A DNA stretch of 56,156 bases from Stentor coeruleus. Lineage: Eukaryota; Ciliophora; Heterotrichea; Heterotrichida; Stentoridae. The notes beneath the pieces were generated by a model. That model worked only from the letters and a program-made list of their open reading frames with translations. It ran no database searches and was not told the origin of the DNA. This document shows, in pieces, positions 21,838-32,355 of this stretch; position 1 is the first letter of the stretch, and each line of letters starts with the position of its first letter. Location: positions 1 to 56,156 of the forward strand of contig MPUH01000412.1 in the NCBI GenBank assembly GCA_001970955.1. Reading direction: 5' to 3'. The position numbers and the translations under genes are program-made.

Positions 21838-22219
21838 ATCGTATTAGATATATTTTGATATATAAAAATATACTAGAAATTTTGATTTGTATGAGGATTA
21901 AAGGTTTTAAGTTATATTTTTTGTGATTTTTAAGTATGGTATAAGTTAAAATAATCTAAATATTCTTAAGATTATAATTATGAGTAATTATGTGGTATAA
22001 GAATATAATAGAATAAATAAATACTAAACTTTTATTTCAATTTTATTAAAAAATCAAACATTAACCCTTAACTTTTTCTATAAACTTAACATCCACAGAA
22101 TATTCTTTAAACAGTTTCTAATCACAAATACTATCAAACTTAATAAAAAATCATATTCTTTTTTTTCTTATAATCTCATACTTTCATAAATAACAAACAT
22201 AAAAACACTTATATAATTT
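21838..22219. other. Divergent spacer, about 380 bp
   Basis: It lies between the minus-strand small gene and the HOOK-type gene. Composition switches from G/T-rich to C/A-rich near the middle, so it probably holds both promoters. No motif is recognised. Confidence 0.45.
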
Positions 22220-24436
22220 ATGGCCGATTTAGAAAGAAGCATAATATCATGGGTAATGATAAAATAGTTCAATGCAATAGTTCAAGGCAATATGAAAAAG
22301 CTCTCAGATCTAAACGATGGTATTGTTTTATACACAATCATGAACCAAATGTAAATTTCATTAAGGAGCCCAAATCTTTTTGATATGTCCATAATAAACA
22401 AAGATTCACCAGATTCCTTCGCCCAAAGGTACACAAATCTAACTAAACTCAGAAGTAACTTAGAAAAACACTATAAAGAAAACTTAAGGAAAAAATTTTC
22501 ACACAGTTTGATTGATTTAAGGAAAATAGCTCAATCAGGGGACAAAGGAAATTTGATTTTACTTGTAGAAATGGTTGTTGGAGCAATGCTAAATTACTGT
22601 GAAAAACAAGAATATATATCGAAAATACTAAACCTAGATAAGAAAATACAATTTGAGCTTATGAGATTTATTGAAGATATTTTCAAGAAAATCGAACAAA
22701 AAGAAGATGGAGAACAAGATTTACATGCACTTAGACAAGAAAATTCGAACTTGAAAATACAATTGGAAGAATTTCAAGTAAGTATTTCAGATATTACTAC
22801 AATAAATTCTATGCTTAATGAGGAAAAAAAAGAATTGATTATGCAGGTTAAGAAGATGGAAGAAACTTTGAGACCGAGGTCTATTCTTCAAAGGCTACCT
22901 ACTGGAAAATCGTATTCTGATATACAGTTTGAGATGAATCAGAAGGATGAAGAAATTTATGAACTAAAGAAAACTATTGCTGAGATAGAAAAAAAAAATG
23001 AAGATTTGTTAGATGAACTTGATATNACTATTGCTGAGATAGAAAAAAAAAATGAAGATTTGTTAGATGAACTTGATATTAGCGAATCGAAACTAGTTGA
23101 TTATGTTAAACTAAACAGTGATTATGAACTGTTCAAAAAAAAAGTTGAAGATTTGACTCCGTTTAAAAAGAAGGCATTAGATCTTCAAATAGAAAACAAA
23201 CTCATCCGTGAAAAGCTAAGAAACTATGAAAAAGATTCAAACACAGCTATGTACAGTCAAGCTCAAGCTAAATCAATGAAAGAGCAACTAGATACTGTAA
23301 AAAACGAATGCGAAATACTAAAAGAAACTCTGCGTGAAAAAGAGCGAGATATAAAAGATCTAATCCAAAGTAAAAAAAAAATTGAAGACTCTAAAAACTT
23401 TTTTGAAAACCAATGTAAAGACCAAAAGTCTGAAATTAATAGACTTAAATCAAGAACTGATAGAGAAAATGAACTTGGATCACTTGAAGAAATAGTAAAC
23501 AGGGATAATGAAGATCAAATTATAAGGCTTAAAGAATTGAATATGAAACTTTTGATGCAAGCTGGGATTATTGCTGGGCTTAATAACCAACTTAATACAA
23601 TTATTAATGAAAAGACAATGATTGCTGTTGATTTATCAAAAGAAAGGGTTTTTAATCAGAATTTGCAACAAGAAATAGAAAACTTGACAGAAAATTTAGA
23701 ATCAGTTAAAAAAGATTATCAAAATTCGGTTGAAACTAATTCTAAGTTGGAGAAAAAAGCTGAAAAATTAAAGGAAAAAATGAATAAAATAAGAGACAAT
23801 ACAGAAGAATTAAGTAGAATGCAGAAAATATTAAGTTCTTTTGAAAAAGAAATAAAGCAGATTTATCAAGAAAAGAAGAACTTATATGAAAAAACTATTA
23901 AACTTTGTGAAGATTGCCAAGATAAAAATATGAAAATACTTAAACTTGAAGAAGAAATTGTATTAAATAAGGAAGAAATAGAAAAACTACAAAAAGATTT
24001 ACAAGAAAGGGCATTGCATAATATCACCGAAATATCTGAAAGCATAGATTTTCAAGATCCTATAAGTTATTCTTCATGTTTCCTAAATGAAGAATATGAA
24101 AAAGAAATAAATCATCTAAAAAACATCATCAAAGAAAAAGAGGACCTTATTTCCAAAATGCATTCTGAAAAATCTTCTCAAGAATCATACTATTCTGATA
24201 TGCTAGCAGCTAAAATTGAAGAAATCACAACTAAAAGCTATGAAGAAACCCAACAATTTACAGGAGAACTACAAAAATCTAATGAAAAAATCAAAGAACT
24301 TGAAAAGTTTAAAAATAATCTAGTCCTTAATTGGGAAAGAGAAATGAAATATGTTAGTATGATTATCCATGAAGTAGGTCTTGAACATTATAAAGCTTGT
24401 GTTCATCTAAGAAAATATAAAAAGCTTTGGTCTTAA
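22220..24436 (+). CDS. HOOK-domain coiled-coil protein (two 15-nt introns)
   Basis: Exons 22220-22252, 22268-22350 and 22366-24436. The two GTAA...AG introns of exactly 15 nt were found because the frame from 22385 lacked the start of a HOOK domain. Splicing adds MADLERSIISW, then a calponin-like helix (KLSDLNDGIVLYTIMNQM) and SPNLFDM. The N-terminal globular part continues through LNYCEKQEYISKIL, as in Hook/CCDC88 proteins. The rest, from about residue 140, is long coiled coil. Hook proteins link dynein or vesicles to microtubules. The product has about 728 codons as given, but an N at 23026 sits between two copies of 53 bp, so 18 residues are probably duplicated by assembly. It ends in TAA. 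Confidence 0.85.
22253..22267 (+). other. 15-nt intron 1 of the HOOK-type gene
   Basis: GTAATGATAAAATAG carries an in-frame stop and joins TGG (Trp11) to TTC when removed. Confidence 0.85.
22351..22365 (+). other. 15-nt intron 2 of the HOOK-type gene
   Basis: GTAAATTTCATTAAG splits a Met codon (AT|G). Removing it restores the HOOK-domain reading frame into 22385. Confidence 0.85.
22973..23079. repeat. 53-bp direct repeat around a single N inside a CDS
   Basis: Bases 22973-23025 and 23027-23079 are identical and separated by an N at 23026. Unit plus N is 54 nt, so the frame survives. Probably unmerged contig ends. Confidence 0.85.
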
Positions 24437-24716
24437 AATAACTTATGCATCTAAGCAAATATAGTAAGATTTAGTCTTAAAATAGCTTATAATTTGGAAG
24501 TGAGTTTTTATAATGGAAGATGATTTAGTATATTTTCTTCTAAGGCTAAGGGAAATGCTATGTGTAGTTAGTTTATGATTAGAAAATCTGTTGAGGTATT
24601 TTTTTTAAAACAAGATTGAAAAGTAATTTCACTAATAAAAATAATCAGAGTCAGAAAATCATTTATTAATTTCTATTGCAATTTTAGTTACTATACTGAT
24701 TGCGTCTAATAAAATT

Positions 24717-27110
24717 ATGGAAAATTCAAAAGGCTTTATTGTAAAAGACAGATTCAATATAGACAAACTAGTTTCAGAATTTTACAGTAAAGGCTTAATT
24801 CTATATAGTCATAGATCTCCTATTTCCACCGTATTAATTACTGGTGATAATCTTATATCAGCTTGTATTAACGGAGAAATCATTAAGTGGGAACTACAAT
24901 CTTTTAAACAAATATGCAAAGCTAATAGCCCTTACTTTCCTATAAAATCTCTATGTTTTAACCTTCAAGAAAGTTTTATAATCTCAAGTTCTCATAATTT
25001 CTCAATCGAAATCTGGTCCTTTTTAGATTTAAAACTTTTATACTCACAAACGATTACAAAAAAACCAATTTTATGCCTTACTTCATCTTTTTCATCAAAT
25101 CTATTATGTGTAGGGTCTTCTGATAAAAATATTTACTTATATAATCTTCCTTTATCAGAACCATTTTATGTATTACGAGGTCATTATTTTGGTGTAACTT
25201 CATTAGCAATTACTAAATTTGACACAAAGTTAATATCAGGATCAATCGATAAAACTATTAGAATCTGGAATCTTACAAATTTCACTCAAGAAAACATTAT
25301 TTTTCAGTTCAAAGAAACTATTCGGTCTATAATTTTCCATGAAAGCGAAAATTTTTTTATTGTTCTTTCTTGGGATGGAGTTCTGAATCTAGTTAATTTA
25401 TCTAATTTAACTCAAATTCAGAATGTGGGTTTACAGTCCAGATTTAAATGTGTTGATTTTATAAAAAAAGGAGAAAAAGATTTTATTATAGGAATCTTAA
25501 TGGATAATAATATTTATGAATTAAATTTGTCTCATGTTTTAACGAAATATGTTGAAATGGAGGATGGGTTGATTGGAATAAAAACTATAAATAATTCACA
25601 GATTTTTGCTTGGTGGAAAAATAAATGCACGAAAATTATAGAAAACTCAGAGTTTAACCCTCTTAAGAATTTTTTAGGGCATATAAATCAAATATCATAC
25701 ATAGCTGTTTTAAAGGAATCTAATTTGATAATAACTTATGAATATCAGACATCAGAAATAGCTGCTTTAAAGGAATCTAATTTGATAATAACTTATGAAT
25801 ATCAGACTTTAGCAATATGGAGCCTTGAATTGCTTTCTAATTTAGCAGTTTTTCACGTAGAAAATCATATGAGCTTTACTATAACTCAAGATTTTTCAAA
25901 ACTTATAGTAGGTTCCCCTGATGTTAAAATTTATAGTTTGCAAGCCCAATTTAAAGAAGAATCAATAATCCAAAAATCAATTTTACCATCATCAACTTTA
26001 CAACTATTCTCCAACGACAACTATTTAATTCATTCATTAAAAAATGAAATATTTATTTGGGACTATCCAAAAAAAACTATCTTTTGGAAATCTGCAAAAA
26101 CTACTACAGAAATTTTATCAGCACAAGTCTTTAACCATAAAAAGCATTTTATAGTTTCCTCAAAAGATTATTTTTTCCATGTATTTACTTTAAAATATAT
26201 TATCGAAGAAAAAGAGTTAATCACAAATAAAAAGGCAATAACATGCATATTATTAGTCTGTAAAGAAGAAATCATAGCCGCAGGTACTTGGGATTCAGAT
26301 ATTTGCTTATGGAAAAAAGGAGATAAAAATATAGAAAGTATATTATCAGGACATACAAACAGCATAACTTGTTTAGAAAGTGATGAAAATTTTTTACTTT
26401 CAGGATCAAGTGACTGTTCAGCAATTTTATGGAATATTATCGACAAAAAAATGCTTGGCAGATTCTGTGGCCATACAAATACAATAAGTTCATTAGCTTT
26501 TGTTAATAAAAATTCAATTCTTACTAGTTCTAATGATGGAATGATTATATTTTGGGACAGAAATTTATTTATTATATTATCTAAAATTAGATTTCATCAA
26601 TCTGTAACATGTGCTTATATAAAATATAATTCAAATTTACTTATTACAGGACTTAACAATGGTTTGTTAAAAGTATTTAATATTTATGATAAAAAAGTTA
26701 TTTTAAATATCAAAGCTCATGAACGTAATGTACAATGCCTTGCTGTGACAAATGATGAAAAGTTAGCTTTTTCAGGATCACATGATAAGACTATTAAGGT
26801 TTGGAATTTAGCTGAACGTGTAATTAAATGTGAACTTAGAGGTCATAGTAATTGTGTTTGGTCAATTAAACTTTTTAATTATGAAAAATATTTAGCAAGT
26901 TTGTCATGGGATAGACAAATATTTGTATGGGATTTAAAGACTTTTACGAAAAATGTTGTATACAAGTTTGATGATAAAGTTCTTTGGGGTATAGCAATAA
27001 CAGAAGATACTGAAGATATTTATATTGCAGCAGATAATAGAATTTTCGTTAAGAAGTTTAGGTTTATACTCCGAGCTAATAATCGTTTGAGTATTACAAA
27101 AAATTTATAA
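24717..27110 (+). CDS. WD40-repeat protein
   Basis: The protein has 797 residues, made almost entirely of WD40 repeats, probably two beta-propellers. Clear units include SGSIDKTIRIWNL, SGSSDCSAILWNI, TSSNDGMIIFWD, SGSHDKTIKVWNL and ASLSWDRQIFVWDL, often preceded by GH (RGHYFG, SGHTNS, CGHTNT, RGHSNC). Such proteins are scaffolds; the nearest functional class cannot be fixed. A 57-bp stretch is tandemly repeated in frame at 25701-25757 and 25758-25814 and adds 19 residues. The start follows a short A/T-rich leader. It ends in TAA. Confidence 0.88.
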   Translation: MENSKGFIVKDRFNIDKLVSEFYSKGLILYSHRSPISTVLITGDNLISACINGEIIKWELQSFKQICKANSPYFPIKSLCFNLQESFIISSSHNFSIEIWSFLDLKLLYSQTITKKPILCLTSSFSSNLLCVGSSDKNIYLYNLPLSEPFYVLRGHYFGVTSLAITKFDTKLISGSIDKTIRIWNLTNFTQENIIFQFKETIRSIIFHESENFFIVLSWDGVLNLVNLSNLTQIQNVGLQSRFKCVDFIKKGEKDFIIGILMDNNIYELNLSHVLTKYVEMEDGLIGIKTINNSQIFAWWKNKCTKIIENSEFNPLKNFLGHINQISYIAVLKESNLIITYEYQTSEIAALKESNLIITYEYQTLAIWSLELLSNLAVFHVENHMSFTITQDFSKLIVGSPDVKIYSLQAQFKEESIIQKSILPSSTLQLFSNDNYLIHSLKNEIFIWDYPKKTIFWKSAKTTTEILSAQVFNHKKHFIVSSKDYFFHVFTLKYIIEEKELITNKKAITCILLVCKEEIIAAGTWDSDICLWKKGDKNIESILSGHTNSITCLESDENFLLSGSSDCSAILWNIIDKKMLGRFCGHTNTISSLAFVNKNSILTSSNDGMIIFWDRNLFIILSKIRFHQSVTCAYIKYNSNLLITGLNNGLLKVFNIYDKKVILNIKAHERNVQCLAVTNDEKLAFSGSHDKTIKVWNLAERVIKCELRGHSNCVWSIKLFNYEKYLASLSWDRQIFVWDLKTFTKNVVYKFDDKVLWGIAITEDTEDIYIAADNRIFVKKFRFILRANNRLSITKNL
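25701..25814 (+). repeat. 57-bp in-frame tandem duplication in the WD40 gene
   Basis: Both units encode LKESNLIITYEYQT with small differences at the edges. No N is present, so it may be real or a silently joined overlap. Confidence 0.85.
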
Positions 27111-27316
27111 GAATAATTCATTTAGCTTTATACAAAAATGTTATCCCAATTGCAAAAAGTCTTTTATATAATTAAACTTACAATATGAATAATTATCCTA
27201 TATCATCTGCTAAATCTACATTTCTCACAACCTAAAATCAATTTCTTAACTAAAAATTTCACTTTTATATCAACAACTCTAAATCCTAAGTCTTAAAAGT
27301 AATGATCAATTTACGC

Positions 27317-27919
27317 CTACGATTTTGAAGAATAAAGTTTCCCAATAAACGTTTTATTCGCTTGCAGCATAGGCATTTTCTGACTAGCCCTTGCAGCCCA
27401 AAGTTGGCAATTACTCACAAGTTTCTGCACATCAGCCAAAGCAATAGGACTACCTTGAGTCTTGACAATATTGATTTTCCCAGATTCTGACAAGAAAATC
27501 GTCAAAGTGCATTGGCTCATTTTTTCTTCTTCTTTAGTAGGATCTCGTATATAATATCCAAAAAGTTCACAAAAAGTAAATGGGAATAAAATGTCAGATT
27601 TTTTGATAAGGATTTGATAACCTAATGAAACAGCTTCAAGAAGATTACCATCATCAGCTAATATTGATATCCGAACTTTTCCTGTAGCTTTGCCTAAATG
27701 ACTTAAATCGCTCCATCCTTCAAAACCAGAACCTTCAGTAAGGCTTAGTAATACGCTTGTACTACCAAGTCTGACCATACAAATTGTGTCATTGTCTTTA
27801 AGGGAAATAGCTAGTTTACGACATGTTAAGACTTTTCTATAGTCAGGACGTAAGTTTTCTTTTAGATGAGCCTCATAAAAATCCTTTGGATCAATTTGTC
27901 TTAGTAACTCAGGATCCAT
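27317..27919 (-). CDS. Exosome RNase PH-like subunit (Rrp43/EXOSC8-like)
   Basis: The protein has 200 residues. The start region DPKDFYEAHLKENLRPDYR matches the N-terminal signature of the Rrp43/Rrp42/Rrp45 ring subunits of the RNA exosome. VRLGSTSVLLS is the following strand pair, and DDGNLLEAVSLG matches the D-DGN-LDA segment of the RNase PH fold. Ring subunits of this class are structural and have lost phosphorolysis. At 200 residues it is about 70 shorter than usual, missing part of the middle strands; no short intron that would restore them was found. It is tail-to-tail with the WD40 gene. Confidence 0.75.
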   Translation of the reverse strand: MDPELLRQIDPKDFYEAHLKENLRPDYRKVLTCRKLAISLKDNDTICMVRLGSTSVLLSLTEGSGFEGWSDLSHLGKATGKVRISILADDGNLLEAVSLGYQILIKKSDILFPFTFCELFGYYIRDPTKEEEKMSQCTLTIFLSESGKINIVKTQGSPIALADVQKLVSNCQLWAARASQKMPMLQANKTFIGKLYSSKS

Positions 27920-28068
27920 TTAGATTTTATTTATATAATTATGATATTAGGAATGAAATAGTTAGATATTTAGAATAGTTTATAATAGTAAAACTATGGG
28001 TTATAAAAATATATATTTTAAAAAATCATCTCAATATAATCTTAAATATTAACATAATTTTTCAATTG

Positions 28069-29040
28069 TTAAGATGTTATTATCAAATTACTAATATTCG
28101 TATAAATTCTCAACAACAACTTCGGAGCTTTCTGTGGAAACAACCGCATCAAAGAAATTATCGCTAGTCTTTTAGGCTGTTCTCTAATCAAAATTTTACT
28201 CCTACGCCAACACTGATTATCAGTCCGTCCTTCAAAATACCTGGCTATTTTACTCCACTTTTTACATAGCAAAAGTGTCAACACAATAAGTTTTATATCT
28301 TCTAAACCTGTCCAAACTCTTGTAATAAGTGCTGGATTTAACACATTACAATACCTTTCTCGACACTGTATATCCGTACGAGTTTTAAGTAAATTTTCAA
28401 TAAGCACCCAGTTTGTCGAGAATAATTTTACCCCTAAAATAAGTTTTAGGTCTTCAGACAGTTCCCATTTCCCTCGTTTTATTTTTGGGTTTAAAGTTTT
28501 CATATATCGATGATAGCATTGAGAACTTGCTTTTCCATCAACATAATTAGCAACTTCAGTCCAGTTTTTTTTACCAACTTTCCCTACCGCAGCATACAAT
28601 TGACTATCCTCATCTTCAGTCCACAGTAATCTTGACCCAAAGCTTTTCTCTTTAATCTGTCTTTGATAATTCCTAAAACACTCAATAGGATGTTTTCCCA
28701 TTTTCTTCCCGATTTCCAACCAATTATTCGGACTAATTATCCACATATCTTTAAGTATTTCTAGTTCACCTGGGGGAAAATATGTGAAAATCGGAAAATG
28801 TGGCCTTTTTATTTGTGTTTTTAGTATATTCATCAATTGATAGCAAGGGTGGAAAGGGATTCTTTTTCTATGAACTTTCTTTAAAGTATTTTGCCTTTTC
28901 TTTGAGTTTTTTTTCCTAGCTATAGTGATCCAACGTAGTTTATCTTGGACTTGTAACAAAGTATCCTTAAGAGCATTTTGATAAGCTCGGCAATCTTCAA
29001 TACACTGAAGAATGTCTTGAAGAATTATAAGTTTTTTCAT
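28069..29040 (-). CDS. Myb-repeat protein, SNAPC4-like
   Basis: The protein has 323 residues with at least three to four Myb/SANT repeats: a weaker one around WIISPNNWLEIGKKMGKHP, then LLWTEDEDSQLYAAVGKVG, KRGKWELSEDLKLILGVK and TRVWTGLEDIKLIVLTLL, each with spaced Trp residues and a Q/CR-rich recognition helix (SQCYHRY, IQCRERY, NQCWRR). This order resembles the large SNAPc subunit SNAPC4, which binds the proximal element of snRNA genes, or Myb3R-type factors. The N-terminal 60 residues are basic and helical. Start at 29040; a small gene on the same strand ends 39 bp upstream. Confidence 0.75.
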   Translation of the reverse strand: MKKLIILQDILQCIEDCRAYQNALKDTLLQVQDKLRWITIARKKNSKKRQNTLKKVHRKRIPFHPCYQLMNILKTQIKRPHFPIFTYFPPGELEILKDMWIISPNNWLEIGKKMGKHPIECFRNYQRQIKEKSFGSRLLWTEDEDSQLYAAVGKVGKKNWTEVANYVDGKASSQCYHRYMKTLNPKIKRGKWELSEDLKLILGVKLFSTNWVLIENLLKTRTDIQCRERYCNVLNPALITRVWTGLEDIKLIVLTLLLCKKWSKIARYFEGRTDNQCWRRSKILIREQPKRLAIISLMRLFPQKAPKLLLRIYTNISNLIITS

Positions 29041-29079
29041 AGAAATATAATTATAGATATAGAACTTAATTGAAACTTG

Positions 29080-29343
29080 CTATTTCCATTTACTCCTCAT
29101 GTTAAACTCGTTGCGAAAAAGAAACTTTTCTGGGCTTGGATCGACGTTTTGGCGAAATATACCCCCGATGTCGTAACGTTGTTTGAGTTTTCCACCTTTG
29201 AGAATTATTCCGAAGGGAGATGGGATGAAATGCTTCTTACGAGGAGAACTGATAGAACGAGTTGTTAAGATGTTTATATCTAAGGATGAGTTTGCTTGGG
29301 ACTTTCTCCGAGATTTCTGCCAGTGGATTGTCCTGCCTACCAT
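29080..29343 (-). CDS. Small basic hypothetical protein
   Basis: An 87-codon frame from ATG 29343 to TAG 29080. It is basic (KSRRKS, SSPRKKHF, KGGKLKQRY) with a compact C-terminal part. The leader on the minus strand is C-rich, as in real genes here. It ends 39 bp before the Myb gene on the same strand. A GTAAATGGAAATAG of 14 nt at its end could be read as an intron linking it to the Myb gene, but 14 nt is shorter than the other introns, so I keep two genes. Overlapping frames on the other strand start near its ends. Confidence 0.5.
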   Translation of the reverse strand: MVGRTIHWQKSRRKSQANSSLDINILTTRSISSPRKKHFIPSPFGIILKGGKLKQRYDIGGIFRQNVDPSPEKFLFRNEFNMRSKWK

Positions 29344-29990
29344 TTATATAGTTTTATGTTTAGAGTTGTTGTAGTTATATTGTAAGTTTGTGATTAGAAA
29401 TTGAATTTTATATTTGTTAGGAGTGAAATTGTAGGATTTAAGAGATAAGTTTGGAATTAAAGGATTATAAGGGTAGGTGGAATATTATGGGGAGATGGTT
29501 GGGTTGGTAGATTAATGGATTTGAGAATTTTTAGATGGCATGATTTAAGTGTGGGGTTTATGTAGATATTTATGACTTTATAGATATTTTTCTTAGAAGA
29601 TAATTTGTTATGTGTTTTGATACTCTTGATTTAATTATATAATTCATTCAATATCACTTACTTATACAAATCAATGTTTTCCAAAAATGAAACAAAAATT
29701 ATAAATCTTATTTCCTTTCTTCCTTCACATAAACTTAAAAAAATACCCAATCTCATACTCTCATAAACTCTCAATCCAATAAAACATCTTCTTTCATCCT
29801 TTCCACAATCCAAAACCCTCTTCCTCTCTTCCTCTCTTCAAACCACTAAAACACAAGCCAGCCCATCTCAAAAACCCAAACACGCCAAAAATCCCAAAAA
29901 TCCTTCAACACTCATTCTCAATCCTCACCTAAAAGTCCTCAAAAAATCCCCAAAAATCTTAAAGTTCTAACCAATTTCAATGGCAATAAT
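29344..29990. other. Divergent promoter region of the small gene and RPL23
   Basis: Bases 29344-29600 are G/T-rich and C-poor; 29640-29990 are C/A/T-rich and G-poor. The switch in strand asymmetry falls midway. No TATA-like element is decisive. Confidence 0.5.
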
Positions 29991-30413
29991 ATGAGCAAAA
30001 GAGGGAGGTCAGGAGCGACAGGCATCAAAATGCGAGTAACTTTAGCCCTTCCAGTAGGAGCTAGGATTAACTGTGCAGATAACACTGGAGCCAAAATCCT
30101 TTATATAATGGCTGTGACTAGATTCGGAGCTAGATTGAACAGACTTCCAGCTGCATCAATTGGTGACATGGTGTTAGTAACAGTAAAAAAAGGCAAACCA
30201 GAACTTAGGAAAAAAGTTATGCCTGCTGTGGTTATTCGACAACGAAAATCATGGAGAAGAGCTGATGGAGTGTTTATATGCTGTGAAGATAATGCAGGGG
30301 TTATTGTAAACCCTAAGGGAGAAATGAAAGGATCAGGTGTTTCAGGACCTGTGACAAAAGAATGTGCTGACTTATGGCCAAGAGTTGCTGCACATGCTGG
30401 AGCGATAGTTTAA
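29991..30413 (+). CDS. RPL23: Ribosomal protein uL14 (L23)
   Basis: The protein has 140 residues, full length for eukaryotic uL14/RPL23. Very conserved segments are present: [68 protein letters not shown] and a C-terminal WPRVA. It binds the 60S interface next to the sarcin-ricin loop and helps form intersubunit bridges. The ATG is preceded by a long C-rich, G-poor leader. It ends in TAA. Confidence 0.97.
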   Translation: MSKRGRSGATGIKMRVTLALPVGARINCADNTGAKILYIMAVTRFGARLNRLPAASIGDMVLVTVKKGKPELRKKVMPAVVIRQRKSWRRADGVFICCEDNAGVIVNPKGEMKGSGVSGPVTKECADLWPRVAAHAGAIV

Positions 30414-31188
30414 TATATTTAGCGTAAAAATACTTATAAAAAACTTTTGATCATTTTTTGGGTAGTGAGACTGGTGTAGGAGTTTTTAAAGAGAGAGATG
30501 GGGCTTTTAGGTTGATTTTATGAAGAAAGGTGATGGAGGATGAAGTTTTAGGAATGATGAAGGTGAAAATTTTTTGGTTTAGGATTGAAGGTTTTAAAAA
30601 GATGTGAAATAGTTTGATTGGGTTGTGATGTTAGATTTGTATAGTAATGCTTTGTGTTAGATACTAATTTTGTGATGGAGTGCATATGGATTAGATGATT
30701 TTTTGATTGATGGCTTGTGAAGGGTGTTGGGATGATTTAACATTATGATTAAAAATATGGATTTTTAAAGTAACAATGAGAGAGTTTAGATTATTTGGAA
30801 ATTTTATACTATAAGAATGTTAAGAGATTTAAATTTATTTATAAATCTTCAAATATAAAAATTAACTAAACATAATATTTACATTATTAATCTTATTAAA
30901 CCTGCATTGTATAATATTAATTTACAATTTAAAACCACATTATTCAACATCACTTCACACGGGGTTATAATAAATTTATAATATCTATATTCCTCTATAA
31001 AAATCATACAAAAATCCCAACTTCAAAACTAAAGTTAACAAACTAATCTAATAACCTATATAAACTTATCTTTAAAAATGCTCTAAACCTCATATTTTTA
31101 TCATGCCTTAACTTACAAAGCCTTATTCTTCACAAAACCACTAAACCTATTTCCCTTATTCCAAAGCCCACTTTTATCCTATATAATA
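30414..31188. other. Spacer between convergent genes
   Basis: After RPL23 the plus strand is rich in G and poor in C (30430-30760); near the 3' end of the minus-strand PKA gene it is rich in C and poor in G (30950-31188). No gene is seen. Confidence 0.5.
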
Positions 31189-32355
31189 TTAATTAGGAGC
31201 TGTAGTATATTTAGTAGCGTTTCTTCTCAAAATTTCATCCAAAGGTCCGAGCATGCGTTTAAAAGCTTTTCTATTCATGCTCACACATTTAAGTGCACTA
31301 GTAGCGATAATATTAGCTGCCCTAGGTTCTCCTTTAAGTAATGAAAGTTCTCCAAAATAATCCCCAGGCATATATTGCTTAACTTCAACTTCTGGTCCTC
31401 CAGTAAAAAATACCTTTTTCGCCACAGCTGTTCCTTCTTCTAAAATATAAAAAACATCTCCCCAATCTCCTTGTCTAATCACATACTCTCCACTTGCAAA
31501 ACTTGTTGATTTCAAAGCATCAGCAATCTGCATTTTCTCATAATTATCAACACCCTTAAGTAACTCAACAGCTTCTAAGAACTTTTCATACCTTTCTCTT
31601 TTCCTTGCAGCCGCATCTTTCACTATATGATTAAACGTCCCTCTATCCAAACACCAGCATTTACTTTCAGTCACTGTTTTAATAGTTGCAGCTCTTGGGG
31701 CATTATACAAAAGTGCCAATTCTCCAAAAGCTTCTCCAGGTTGATAAAACTTTAAAAACTTTGGCCCTTCTTCCTGACTAAACACTTTTGTGCATTCCAA
31801 TTTTCCAGTTTCAACAACAAAAAGTTCATTACCATCTTCTCCTTGTCGTATAACAAAACTATTAGCTGGAAAGTTTTTTTCTTCCATAGCATCAACAATA
31901 ATATCTTTTTCTTTATCATCTAAAGAAGCAAACATAAAAGATTTGTTTAATCTTTCATGGATACGAATTTTTAAATCTTGACTTTTTGGGATGATTCGTG
32001 GCTTGAAATTTTCTTTTTTATTCCATTCACCAAAAACTTCAGCACTGACTGATGTTCTTGCCATACTAGCTCTACCTTTTTTTGGAATAGGAAGGTCATC
32101 AACTTCATCATCTTCACTTTGAGATTCACTACTAGAACCTTTACCTTTTTCATGGTTTTTCATGAACTGTCTTAAGGATAAAAGTTCTTCATGTTCAGAT
32201 TCTGAGAGTTTTAGTCCTAATTGTTGTTTGATAAAGTCAAGAAGATATTCAGGTAGGTTGTTAGGCTTGTCGGTAATAGCTTTTGTTGTAAAGTTGTTTA
32301 GGAAATCATCAATTTTGGCCTTCATGTAAACTCTGTGGTCTTTGCCTGAAGACAT
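31189..32355 (-). CDS. cAMP-dependent protein kinase regulatory subunit
   Basis: The protein has 388 residues in the normal order. Residues 1-50 resemble a dimerisation/docking segment (YLLDFIKQQLG). An acidic, Ser-rich linker (73-90) leads to an inhibitor-type sequence at about 93-106 (GRASMARTSVSAE). Two cyclic nucleotide-binding domains follow, with phosphate-binding cassettes FGELALLYNAPRAA (210-223) and FGELSLLKGEPRAA (334-347), both with the Glu and Arg that bind cAMP. It should bind and inhibit PKA catalytic subunits. Start at 32355 after a minus-strand C-rich leader. Confidence 0.93.
   Translation of the reverse strand: MSSGKDHRVYMKAKIDDFLNNFTTKAITDKPNNLPEYLLDFIKQQLGLKLSESEHEELLSLRQFMKNHEKGKGSSSESQSEDDEVDDLPIPKKGRASMARTSVSAEVFGEWNKKENFKPRIIPKSQDLKIRIHERLNKSFMFASLDDKEKDIIVDAMEEKNFPANSFVIRQGEDGNELFVVETGKLECTKVFSQEEGPKFLKFYQPGEAFGELALLYNAPRAATIKTVTESKCWCLDRGTFNHIVKDAAARKRERYEKFLEAVELLKGVDNYEKMQIADALKSTSFASGEYVIRQGDWGDVFYILEEGTAVAKKVFFTGGPEVEVKQYMPGDYFGELSLLKGEPRAANIIATSALKCVSMNRKAFKRMLGPLDEILRRNATKYTTAPN

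Noticed and set aside
29040..29080. A 14-nt intron joining the small gene at 29080-29343 to the Myb gene
   Set aside because: GTAAATGGAAATAG is one base shorter than any other intron here and the Myb gene has its own good start; kept as two genes, though not excluded.
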